Shown here: piece by piece, positions 16,218 to 24,439 of the stretch
Numbering within the stretch: position 1 is the first letter of the stretch
Layout: the number at the start of each line of letters is the position of its first letter
Assembly (NCBI GenBank): GCA_964512995.1
Contig: CAZELM010000049.1
Coordinates: forward strand, 1 to 29,578
Source: CAZELM01 sp964512995
GTDB taxonomy: Bacteria; CSSED10-310
DNA: 29,578 bases
Reading direction: 5' to 3'
Position numbers and translations under genes: made by a program
The notes under the pieces: model-generated
Database searches by the model: none
Seen by the model: only the letters and a program-made list of their open reading frames with translations
Told to the model about the DNA's origin: nothing

Positions 16218-16594
16218 TCTCCCAGCCGCACGAACCAATATCCCGGACCCGCTTATGGACGACCAGGCAGTTCAAAGATGTTTATCAAAATGGACGTAAG
16301 TTTTACGACACTTATTTCGTCGTGTTTGTGTTGGATCAGGATCATGATGGTGTGCGATGGGGGATCACTGTCACCCGTCGATTGGGAAACGCTGTAAAAC
16401 GAAATCGAATCAAGCGCGTCATTCGGGAATCAGCACGGCACCTGGTGCCACATATCCAACCGGGCACCGATCTGGTTATTGTGGCAAAAGTAGGGATAAT
16501 CGGCGCGAATTCCAAAGATACCACAGATCATCTGGAGCGGGTCTTACGAAAATCGCGGAAACTGCTCAAAGCGACACCCGCTAACACTGAATGA
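16214..16594 (+). CDS. rnpA: RNase P protein component
   Basis: This is the protein subunit that helps the RNase P RNA cut the 5' leader from pre-tRNA. The family core is clear: FKDVYQNGRKF, FVVFVLDQ, RWGITVTRRLGNAVKRNRIKRVIRE (the RNR motif), and a basic C-terminal helix. No ATG, GTG or TTG exists before the conserved N-terminal part (SRTRLWTTRQFKDVY). The first GTG, at 16322, would remove about 36 residues of the fold. I place the start at CTG 16214, whose CTGA overlaps the rpmH stop like a coupled ATGA and gives 126 residues, the normal length. ATT at 16166 is the alternative. It ends in an ATGA overlap with yidD. Confidence 0.88.
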   Translation: MISQPHEPISRTRLWTTRQFKDVYQNGRKFYDTYFVVFVLDQDHDGVRWGITVTRRLGNAVKRNRIKRVIRESARHLVPHIQPGTDLVIVAKVGIIGANSKDTTDHLERVLRKSRKLLKATPANTE

Positions 16595-16800
16595 AATGGC
16601 TGGTTATTCAGTCTATTGCAGCATACAAACGGTTTCTGTCTCCTTTTTTGCCTCCGTCTTGCCGCTTTTCTCCGACGTGTTCAGAGTATACTTTATTGGC
16701 CGTAGAACGATATGGAGTGATAAAGGGATTATATTTGGGTCTGAAGCGTATTCTCAAATGTCATCCGTTTCACCCGGGAGGGGATGATCCGGTACCATGA
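16591..16800 (+). CDS. yidD: Membrane protein insertion efficiency factor YidD
   Basis: YidD is a small amphipathic protein that assists YidC in membrane insertion. The 69 residues show the family signature CRFSPTCSEYTLLAVERYG, then IKGLYLGLKRILKCHPFHPGG. The ATG overlaps the rnpA stop (ATGA), which implies translational coupling, and yidC begins 49 bases downstream. This is the ordinary family member; a divergent, anchored relative lies at 3594-4124. Confidence 0.97.
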   Translation: MKWLVIQSIAAYKRFLSPFLPPSCRFSPTCSEYTLLAVERYGVIKGLYLGLKRILKCHPFHPGGDDPVP

Positions 16801-16849
16801 ATGATCCATCGCTCTATCGATCACTCAAATTAAGAAAGAAATAAACTAA

Positions 16850-18634
16850 ATGGAAAAACGTGTGTTACTGGCTACGATTCTCTCTTTGGCCGTTCTGATG
16901 ATATGGCAGATTTTTTTCATGCCCGAGCCCTCGCCATCTCCTCTGCCGCGTGAAGTCAGTCCGGCTGAAATCCCTTCCTCCATCCACCCCAAGAACAGAA
17001 CGCCTTCAGGAGATATCGGTTTCCAGCCACTCAATCCATCCGAAGAAATTTCGGAAACCGAGTCCGGATCTCTCCCGGAACCACCGATTGAGGCAGAGGA
17101 ACGCGAAATCACGATAGAAACCCGCGATTATTCCGCAGTCCTCTCTTCTCGGGGGGCTCATATCATCCATTGGGCATTGAAAGAATATGCGGATCTGACC
17201 GATAACCCGCTTGAGATGATCTCCTCCGACATGCCGTCTTTTTTCCCCGGTGATATCCAGATCGGGGATGACGTCCAGATCAATCAAACCGTGTATGCCG
17301 CGGATACTGATCGTGACCGGATAACTCTGGATCAACAGGAACCCTTCACAACCGTGAGCTTCACAACGCGGACTCTCGACGGGATTCTGATTCAGAAGAC
17401 ATTTACATTTTATCATGACAACTTCTCGATTGATTTTGCTGTCGATATCAAAAACAGCGGGACTCAACCATTGGAACAACCCGTCTCTGTGCTGCTGCCT
17501 GATACCATTTTGAACCATGATAAGTTACCCACCGGCAAGAGTCTGGGAAAGACCGGACCGATCCTGATGCTCGACAACAAACGAGAAATCCCAAAAATAC
17601 ATAAGTATCAGCAGAAATGGGTATACCCCACTCCAGCCCAGTGGATCGCTATTCAGGAAGATTTTTTCTTCGTCGGGCTTATACCTGCCACCGGAGCGGA
17701 CCGGCCTTTCATTCTCCCGACACGATTCGCAACGAACAACAAGGCAGACCGGGCATCAACCGGCTTCCAGGTGCTTGACCAGACCCTTCAGCCGTCCGAA
17801 CGAGTCAATGAAAAATATTATGTCGTGATGGGACCCAAAAAATTTGACCGACTGGAGGAGTTGCATATCGGCATCGAAACAATCGTCGATTTTGGCTGGA
17901 TTACATGGCTTGGAAAATTGTTTTATCACGTATTGATTCACACCAATCGAATCGTAAACAGTTACGGATTGTCGATCATCATTCTCACCATTGCCATCAA
18001 GATTCTTCTGCTCTATCCATCGCATTCCTCAATGAAATCGATGAAGAAGATGAGTTCAATACAGCCGATGGTCCGGGAAATTCAGGAACGATACCGGAAA
18101 GACCGCATCAAACAGCAGGAAGAAATCACCAAGCTCTATAAAAAGCATGGGGTCAATCCCGTCGGAGGCTGTCTCCCGATGCTGATCCAATTCCCGGTCT
18201 TCATCGCCTTGTATCAGGTCCTGATCAATCTGATCGAAATGCGCCACGCATCATTTCTCTGGGCCGATGATCTCTCCCAACCCGATATCCCTCTTGTTCT
18301 GATCATGGGAGTCAGCATGATCGTCCAGCAAAAAATGACTCCCGTCTCTGGAGATCCCCGGCAGGCTAAAATGATGATGTTCATGCCCGTCATCTTCACG
18401 GCGATGTTCTGGAATTTTCCAGCGGGACTTGTTCTCTACTGGCTGATCAATAATGTTCTGACCATCATCCAGCAGTATTTCATGAATCGTTCATCGGATG
18501 ATGGGAAACAGGGGACAGAACGTAAAATGAAATCCCGTACAATGAAGAAACTCGGTTCCAAACAACCATCGCCTGACGACGTCAACGAAATAACTACCAC
18601 CTCATCACCCCCAACACAGATTACCAATGAATAA
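16850..18634 (+). CDS. yidC: Membrane protein insertase YidC
   Basis: YidC inserts and folds inner-membrane proteins, alone or with SecYEG. The 594-residue protein has an N-terminal transmembrane helix (about 5-24), a Pro-rich stretch, a large periplasmic beta-sandwich domain (about 90-340) and the C-terminal five-helix insertase domain (about 350-560). The groove charge appears as Lys in LTIAIKILLLYP; many YidC proteins have Arg there. HGVNPVGGCLPMLIQFPVF is the conserved hairpin-TM segment. A basic tail (residues about 555-575) could contact ribosomes. The large periplasmic domain is the Gram-negative type, not the short Spo3J type. Confidence 0.97.
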   Translation: MEKRVLLATILSLAVLMIWQIFFMPEPSPSPLPREVSPAEIPSSIHPKNRTPSGDIGFQPLNPSEEISETESGSLPEPPIEAEEREITIETRDYSAVLSSRGAHIIHWALKEYADLTDNPLEMISSDMPSFFPGDIQIGDDVQINQTVYAADTDRDRITLDQQEPFTTVSFTTRTLDGILIQKTFTFYHDNFSIDFAVDIKNSGTQPLEQPVSVLLPDTILNHDKLPTGKSLGKTGPILMLDNKREIPKIHKYQQKWVYPTPAQWIAIQEDFFFVGLIPATGADRPFILPTRFATNNKADRASTGFQVLDQTLQPSERVNEKYYVVMGPKKFDRLEELHIGIETIVDFGWITWLGKLFYHVLIHTNRIVNSYGLSIIILTIAIKILLLYPSHSSMKSMKKMSSIQPMVREIQERYRKDRIKQQEEITKLYKKHGVNPVGGCLPMLIQFPVFIALYQVLINLIEMRHASFLWADDLSQPDIPLVLIMGVSMIVQQKMTPVSGDPRQAKMMMFMPVIFTAMFWNFPAGLVLYWLINNVLTIIQQYFMNRSSDDGKQGTERKMKSRTMKKLGSKQPSPDDVNEITTTSSPPTQITNE

Positions 18635-18705
18635 TGGTCATAACGATCCGACATCGCAAGTTTCAGGCTTCACACCGATCGCTTCCGGAAGAAAAAACCG
18701 AGTTC

Positions 18706-18734
18706 TGGACAGCACTCAACAAAACATGCATAAA
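18706..18734 (+). promoter_or_regulatory. Possible internal promoter for jag-mnmE
   Basis: TGGACA (18706-18711), 17 bases and CATAAA (18729-18734) give a moderate sigma70-type match in the 293-base gap between yidC and jag. The gap is unusually long for this operon. It also contains a 65-codon open frame (18627-18824) that overlaps the end of yidC and lacks a ribosome binding site; I do not call it a gene. Confidence 0.3.
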
Positions 18735-18927
18735 AGGTATCATTTCCACGAAAGCGGGAATCTCAAATGGAATGAATTCGTAAAAAACGGAAATGATCCT
18801 TTCACAAATCCACAGAATAATTAGAGCGTAACAAAAACCACCCATACCTTGTCATGTTCTCCAATGGCCTGGTACGAGGCTGAAATCAAACAAAAACGAT
18901 TCTGAATATATTGAGGGAGTTAAACAA

Positions 18928-19668
18928 ATGAACGGATCATCCGATTTTAATTCTGACATCGATTATGCCCAGGACAGTGAATCTCCCATACTCGACCCTT
19001 ATTACAGGGAGTATTTCGACTATGGTGTATTGGAGCCAAAATCGGACACCGATGAGCCGCATGTCGAAATCATCATCGATCCAACGATCCACCGCACTTT
19101 GGATGCCTCGAATTTCCTCAAAGGAATTCTGTTGCGGATGGGATTGAGCGGGCAAATTGCAGCCACCGTGCGGCACGGCACCATCTATCTTGAAATCCTT
19201 GGAGCTGAACCGGGGCTGATTATCGGACACCGGGGTCAAAACCTGGATGCGCTCCAGCACCTTGTCAATCGGATGGTCAATAAAAATGCAGACGATATGA
19301 CACCGATCACCGTTGACTCCGATGATTATCGAAGCCGCCGACATCAGCAACTGGAACGATCGGTGAAAATCATTGGTAAACAAGTGATGGGCTCCGGGAA
19401 AGCCATCATCACCGACCCGATGACCCCATCCGAACGCCGGCTGTTCCACATAGCCGCATCCCGGATCCGGGGAATCAAAACCGCCAGCTTCGGGAATGGT
19501 TTTTTTCAGCCGATCAAAGTGTCTCCGGCAAATACAAGAAACCGTTACCAGAACGATCCACTCGACACGAATGACGACGACGATGTCTTCTCTTCCCATT
19601 TCACACATTTTATGGATGATGATATCGAAGGGACACCTTTCGACAGCTATTCACAACATGATCGATAA
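18928..19668 (+). CDS. jag: Jag/KhpB (EloR) KH-R3H RNA-binding protein
   Basis: This family binds RNA and in Gram-positives influences cell elongation. The 246-residue protein has a KH domain (about 55-130) with the loop IIGHRGQN (98-105, GxxG type). An R3H domain follows (about 135-200), with RRLFH (Arg170, His174) and SFGNGFFQPIKVSP. The usual Jag-N domain is missing; residues 1-45 are an acidic, probably disordered segment. An Asp-rich tail (about 208-246) is also unusual. The ATG follows GGGAG with 8-base spacing. The gene overlaps mnmE by 11 bases, so their translation may be coupled. Confidence 0.93.
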   Translation: MNGSSDFNSDIDYAQDSESPILDPYYREYFDYGVLEPKSDTDEPHVEIIIDPTIHRTLDASNFLKGILLRMGLSGQIAATVRHGTIYLEILGAEPGLIIGHRGQNLDALQHLVNRMVNKNADDMTPITVDSDDYRSRRHQQLERSVKIIGKQVMGSGKAIITDPMTPSERRLFHIAASRIRGIKTASFGNGFFQPIKVSPANTRNRYQNDPLDTNDDDDVFSSHFTHFMDDDIEGTPFDSYSQHDR

Positions 19669-21052
19669 GACGATTGCTGCAATCGCCACGGCTCCCGGAA
19701 AGGGCGGTATCGCAGTGATTCGCATATCCGGCCCTCACGCCTGGTATATTCTCAACCGCCTACTCATCCGTGCCACACCCACCTCGCCGATCGTTCCCTG
19801 GAAAACGACCCGCGGGAAGATCATTGATCCGTTATCCGATGAAATCCTGGATGATGTTCTGGCCACTTATTTTCAAAAACCCCTATCATATACCGGGGAG
19901 GACATGGCTGAGATTTCCTGTCATGGGAGCCCGGCGGTACAGAAGACTATATTGGATGCCGTGTTTCGCTCCGGAGCTGAACCGGCGGGTCCGGGTGAAT
20001 TTACCCGGCGTGCGTTTTCGAATGGCCGAATCGACCTGAGCCAGGCGGAGGCGGTCGCTCTCCTGACCGCTGCGGAATCTGACGCAGAACGTCGAATCGC
20101 GCTGACGATGTTATCCGGGGGATTAGCTCAACCCATTCGCACGATCCGGGAACGGCTCCTGGCCTGCATGGCACACATGGAACTCGACCTGGATTTCCCC
20201 GAAGAAGAACCCTCGATTCCACTTGACCAGACGATTGGGTTGATGGAAAGCATTCTCACCGAACTGAAATCGATACAGGATGCGGGATTCCGTGGGGAGT
20301 CTGCGCAACGTGGTCTGCGACTGGTTCTGGCAGGCAATGTCAATGTCGGCAAATCCCGGCTTTTCAATCGATTGATCGGGAGAGACAAAGCGATCGTAGC
20401 CGACGAACCCGGCACGACCCGGGACGCGTTGGAAAGTGTCTGGGAGCACTCCGGGATCACGATGATGCTCATCGATACAGCCGGAATCCGGGAAACCGCA
20501 TCGATTTCGGAAACCGAAGCCATCCGGCGCTCCAAAGAAATGCTTCAGACTGCTGACATCGTTGTCTATCTGATCGACATAATGAATCCCGATCCATCGA
20601 TGATTCCAATCATTCATCAGCTCAATCCCGACTGTCATCTCATCGTCGCCTTCAACAAGATCGATCTACTGACGGAGTTGGACGATTCGCTCAGAAATCA
20701 CATTCTGGCTTCCCTGCCGGATGGCATTCTTCCCCAGCACATTTTTTTTATTTCCGCCAAAATCGGGACAGGGCTGGAGGATCTTCGCAAGATGATCATT
20801 TCGATTGCGTCGCTCCACCAGCCATCTCCAGAACAATCCATGTATCTCTTGAGCATCCGGCAACAGCATGCCTTACGTGCTTCGGAGGATCATGTCAGAC
20901 AGGCATTGCAAATCATTGTCCGCGGCGAACCGATTGAATGTTCGGTTCCGGAATTACGGGCTGCCTGGCATCGATTGGGCGACATCCTCGGCGATCACAT
21001 CACACCGGATGTTCTGGACGTGATTTTTTCCCGTTTCTGCATCGGGAAGTGA
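19658..21052 (+). CDS. mnmE: tRNA modification GTPase MnmE
   Basis: MnmE, with MnmG, modifies the wobble uridine (C5 position) of several tRNAs. The 464-residue protein begins TIAAIATAPGKGGIAVIRISG (tetrahydrofolate-binding N-domain). It has a helical domain and an inserted G domain with G1 GNVNVGKS, G2/G3 region EPGTTRD and DTAG, and G4 NKID. It ends with the catalytic CIGK motif (Cys461). Asn replaces the usual Pro in G1 (GxPNxGKS). The start ATG lies inside the end of jag with no clear ribosome binding site; the frame is open further upstream but that part is jag coding. mnmG is not in the window, and mnmA lies at 26602-27663. Confidence 0.97.
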   Translation: MIDKTIAAIATAPGKGGIAVIRISGPHAWYILNRLLIRATPTSPIVPWKTTRGKIIDPLSDEILDDVLATYFQKPLSYTGEDMAEISCHGSPAVQKTILDAVFRSGAEPAGPGEFTRRAFSNGRIDLSQAEAVALLTAAESDAERRIALTMLSGGLAQPIRTIRERLLACMAHMELDLDFPEEEPSIPLDQTIGLMESILTELKSIQDAGFRGESAQRGLRLVLAGNVNVGKSRLFNRLIGRDKAIVADEPGTTRDALESVWEHSGITMMLIDTAGIRETASISETEAIRRSKEMLQTADIVVYLIDIMNPDPSMIPIIHQLNPDCHLIVAFNKIDLLTELDDSLRNHILASLPDGILPQHIFFISAKIGTGLEDLRKMIISIASLHQPSPEQSMYLLSIRQQHALRASEDHVRQALQIIVRGEPIECSVPELRAAWHRLGDILGDHITPDVLDVIFSRFCIGK

Positions 21053-21094
21053 ACGGGAATGAAAGCAATTCGTGATCGATGATGCTTGAGTTGT

Positions 21095-23476
21095 TCAATA
21101 CGTGATCTTGATCCCGAAAGAAGGCAGGAAAGGTAACCCCGTTTCTTCATACCGTTTCGTGAAGTCCGCATTATAATAATAATCCATCACATTCTTCGAT
21201 CCATATAAATTGATAATATCCATATATACGGTCATTTCCGTTTTGGAAAACGGACGGATATATTGTATCCGCAGATCCAGCCGATGATTGAACGGAAGCC
21301 GTTTTGAGTTTTCCGCACTGTCTGGATTGTCCTGCTGCCAGGTGAACGTTTCTCCGTTTTCAGGTTCGAATCTTCCATCCTGATCCAGATCCTCCACAAC
21401 GCGAATTATGTGCGTAACGGGTGTGTATGGAAAACCAGAGCCCAGATGCCATTTCCAGCCAATATCCCAGCGCGGTGAAATCACCCAGCCAGCGATCAGG
21501 GACAGATTGTGCCGGATATCCCAGTCTTCGTACCGGTAACCTTCGCCAGACTCCCGACTCCGGGCTTCGCTGTAAGTATAAGTGACCATTCCATAATAGG
21601 AACGATTCGGATTATCGAGCAGTTTCAGCGTCAGATCGACTCCCCGCACATAACCGGTCCGCGAATTTTCCGGGAGCCAGGTGAGTGTATCCCGGGTATA
21701 CCACTGCTCCGTATTATCATCTCCCAGGATCAACACTGTTTCCTGTTCTTCACCCGAATCCAGCAGATCGGTAATATCCTTATAGTAAAAAGCCGTTTCC
21801 AGTGACAGCCCCCGAGGTATCTCATATTCGATGCTTCCCACATAATGAATGGCACGTTCCGGTTTGAGGTTCAATGCCTTGATTCCTCTCAGATCCAAAA
21901 AATAGCCATCCCCCTGGAGCGTTTCATAACTGGGAAACTGATAGTAATATCCCCACGCCAAGCGATATTTCCAGTGTTCTGAAACCTCCCATCGGATCGA
22001 TGTCCGAGGGCTCCATTCACTCATTCCAGACAATGTGGAGCGATCCCACCGAACCCCTGTTTTCCACTCAAGATCCGGCAGAATCTCCCATGCGTCTTTG
22101 ATAAATCCACCATATTTCGAGAAATCCTGAGTCGCAGCAAAATGAAGCAGTTCTTCGGGAATCTCGATCCTGGGGTCCTCGGTGGCAATATCAAAAAACA
22201 CCGTGTTCTCACTCGTGGCGTAAAACATTCCGGCCATGATCGAATGCGTTGCCAGATAAGCTTCGAATTGGGTCTGCAGCATGGTATTGGCATTATTCAG
22301 ATTCTGATTGAATTGCGATTCATAGCCTGTTTCACCTTCCAGAAATGTGACATCCGATATCTGCTCATTTTTGGTGAGGGATAAAATATAGCTCAACCGC
22401 ATCCTTCCATCGAACAGATGCGATCCATTCAGCCCCAGAATCGTATTTTTCTGATCATCGACAGCATCAAACTGATTGGGATCCGAATCTTCCACTACCT
22501 CTTCCTCATCCGTCAGGTCCGTGCCTTCATCGCTACGAAGCGTCGTAATTAACCATTCATGATTGGGATCGGGCTGGAAATAAAATATTCCCTGAAGATC
22601 AGTAAAGCTCGGATAGGAAGAAGTATCGTCGTCCACGGCGTTCATGATGAGATCATAGTAGGTTCTTCGGCCGGAAATGAGCCAGCTCGATGGAAGTCCA
22701 GGAAACAGACGTCCTTCCGCAATGAGATTCGCATTCGTCAAACTCATATTCGCACTTCCACTGAACAGGCGGGAAAGATCACCGTGCCGGTTTTCCACTT
22801 CAATCACAGCGGAGAGCCGGTCACCGTACTGGACATCGAAACCTCCTGGATAGAGCCGAACATCGCGTATGGTCTCGGGGTTGAACAGGCTTGTCAATCC
22901 AAACAGTCGGTAGGGATCGTAAACCGGAATACCATCCATAAAAATGCCATTCTGATCCGGCCGGCCTCCGCGGACGTATAATCGAGCGGAATAGTCGTCA
23001 CCGCTGATTACTCCGGGCATCGTCTGCAGCGAATGAAGTGCATCCTCGAAAGCTCCTGGAGCATTGACCACATAGTCGGGAGTAACAAATTCCACCCGTT
23101 CGACTTCCGGGGGCGGAGCAGCTGTCACAATGACTTCGTCTTTATATCCGATCGATGAATACAGTTTGATGGTCACGGAGACGTTTGTGGAAGGTTCAAT
23201 GAGAAACCGATCGCTGAACGTCTGATATCCGGTTTTTGTAAAAACGAGCGTGATCACTCCCGTCTGGTGCGTTCTCAGGCTGAACCCTCCGAGAGAATCC
23301 GTTTCCACACTCGATCCGGATTGCGAAGTCACCCGAACTCCGGCAATGGGCACACCGCTGGTGCTATCGATGACAGTGCCCTGGATAAGGGGAATCTCAA
23401 ATGCGTGCAGATTCTGCAAATGGACAATCAGTAAACACATCCCTGTCAGACAGAAATAAAAGGATCGTATCATCAT
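21095..23476 (-). CDS. TonB-dependent outer-membrane receptor with N-terminal carboxypeptidase-regulatory-like domain
   Basis: This is an outer-membrane active transporter, likely powered by TonB-ExbBD, which is not in the window. The 793-residue form has a signal peptide, a carboxypeptidase-D-regulatory-like beta-sandwich (VIDSTSGVPIAGVRV, LGGFSLRTHQTG), and a plug domain (LQTMPGVISGDDYSARLYVRGG, NGIFMDGIPVYDPYRLFG). A 22-strand-type barrel ends in FGIKITY with a terminal aromatic. The architecture is the type common for oligosaccharide, peptide or siderophore import, but nothing nearby fixes the substrate, and no SusD partner is present. I prefer the start at 23476 (MMIRSFYFCL, a good signal peptide) over the ATG at 23560, which adds 28 residues. 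Confidence 0.9.
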   Translation of the reverse strand: MMIRSFYFCLTGMCLLIVHLQNLHAFEIPLIQGTVIDSTSGVPIAGVRVTSQSGSSVETDSLGGFSLRTHQTGVITLVFTKTGYQTFSDRFLIEPSTNVSVTIKLYSSIGYKDEVIVTAAPPPEVERVEFVTPDYVVNAPGAFEDALHSLQTMPGVISGDDYSARLYVRGGRPDQNGIFMDGIPVYDPYRLFGLTSLFNPETIRDVRLYPGGFDVQYGDRLSAVIEVENRHGDLSRLFSGSANMSLTNANLIAEGRLFPGLPSSWLISGRRTYYDLIMNAVDDDTSSYPSFTDLQGIFYFQPDPNHEWLITTLRSDEGTDLTDEEEVVEDSDPNQFDAVDDQKNTILGLNGSHLFDGRMRLSYILSLTKNEQISDVTFLEGETGYESQFNQNLNNANTMLQTQFEAYLATHSIMAGMFYATSENTVFFDIATEDPRIEIPEELLHFAATQDFSKYGGFIKDAWEILPDLEWKTGVRWDRSTLSGMSEWSPRTSIRWEVSEHWKYRLAWGYYYQFPSYETLQGDGYFLDLRGIKALNLKPERAIHYVGSIEYEIPRGLSLETAFYYKDITDLLDSGEEQETVLILGDDNTEQWYTRDTLTWLPENSRTGYVRGVDLTLKLLDNPNRSYYGMVTYTYSEARSRESGEGYRYEDWDIRHNLSLIAGWVISPRWDIGWKWHLGSGFPYTPVTHIIRVVEDLDQDGRFEPENGETFTWQQDNPDSAENSKRLPFNHRLDLRIQYIRPFSKTEMTVYMDIINLYGSKNVMDYYYNADFTKRYEETGLPFLPSFGIKITY

Positions 23477-23705
23477 CCAACTCTCACTCAGTCCGCTTTC
23501 TCTGGTTATATTGTAATCTCTCGCAATGAATCCGAGCAGTCCAGACAGAATACACGACATTCACCACATCCACAATACGATCCCGTCCGTTCGGTTCCAG
23601 AGCACAATCATCAAAAAGGAGGGAACCCTTCTTTGAAGCAAAGCGACCGCATCGAATTGTCAGAGCTGTTTTTATGGGGTATTCTCATATCAGCGAGGAG
23701 GATCC

Positions 23706-24341
23706 ATGATACTTGATCACGTTGCTTTCGTTTTGAGCTCATCCCGTCATCGGTTAATCCACCCCGCATATCGGTTAAGGGGTTTTGTTGCCTTTTTCAG
23801 GGCGATATTTCTCTCCATGCTAGCATGCCTGACCGGATGCATTCACGATCCAGTTCCCCGGATAGCGCCCATCATATTTCATCTGGAATCCGTGAGCGAT
23901 GCTTCCGATCACTCTGACAATGCTGAGGATTCAGCCTATCGATTCTGGATGGATCTTCGGCTGGAATATTACCGGTCGGGCGAAATGATCCATGTGGAAT
24001 GGGGAAAGATTTTTACTGCGGATGACGGTTGCGGCCGGATCCTGATCGATTCACCGGATCGGAATTACGTGGACCGGCGTTCCTTCGGTTTTGAACGAGC
24101 CGAGTTGAATCCAAAGAAATCCAAATCGATGCATGCGCTTCTCCATCCGGTTCTGTTGCCGGGATGGATTATTGGAGACATACAAACCAATCGGGATGGA
24201 CTGCTGATTGTCCGGGCATTCCCGGCTGTGCTGGATGGACGGGAATATTTTACCGTGGAAGAAGATCCGGAAATGATGTTCTGTCTGGCGCAATTCTGGA
24301 TCACGATGATGCAAATACTGATCGAAGCTTCTCAAGACTAA
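23706..24341 (+). CDS. Putative lipoprotein of unknown function
   Basis: I do not recognise this 211-residue protein. A hydrophobic segment (about 27-44) ends in lipobox LTGC (Cys45), so it is probably a lipoprotein with an unusually long, Arg/His-containing n-region. The mature part is mixed alpha/beta with several Trp and acidic residues, for example FWMDLRLEYYRSGEM and FTVEEDPEMMFCLAQFW. The ATG follows GAGGAG with 5-base spacing, which supports this start despite the long n-region. It stands alone between divergent and convergent neighbours and ends before the terminator at 24363-24396. Confidence 0.72.
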   Translation: MILDHVAFVLSSSRHRLIHPAYRLRGFVAFFRAIFLSMLACLTGCIHDPVPRIAPIIFHLESVSDASDHSDNAEDSAYRFWMDLRLEYYRSGEMIHVEWGKIFTADDGCGRILIDSPDRNYVDRRSFGFERAELNPKKSKSMHALLHPVLLPGWIIGDIQTNRDGLLIVRAFPAVLDGREYFTVEEDPEMMFCLAQFWITMMQILIEASQD

Positions 24342-24362
24342 TCATTTCCATTGGCAAATGAC

Positions 24363-24396
24363 AAATCCGTTGAGATCCCAGCATCTCAACGGATTT
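24363..24396. terminator. Bidirectional intrinsic terminator
   Basis: A perfect 14-base inverted repeat (aaatccgttgagat and its complement) with a 6-base loop lies between the converging lipoprotein gene (stop at 24341) and the collagen/fibrinogen-like gene (stop at 24440). The arm ends supply A on one side and T on the other, so each direction has a short T-run. Confidence 0.9.
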
Positions 24397-24439
24397 ATTA
24401 TTCGTTTTCGTAAAAACGTATATAAGCGATGAGCTATTT

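Noticed and set aside
18627..18824. 65-codon open frame between yidC and jag
   Set aside because: It begins inside the end of yidC without a ribosome binding site and its composition (Asn/His-rich) resembles noncoding translation; a possible promoter lies within it.
18937..19608. Minus-strand open frame of about 223 codons
   Set aside because: It is antisense to jag, with no ribosome binding site or family motif.
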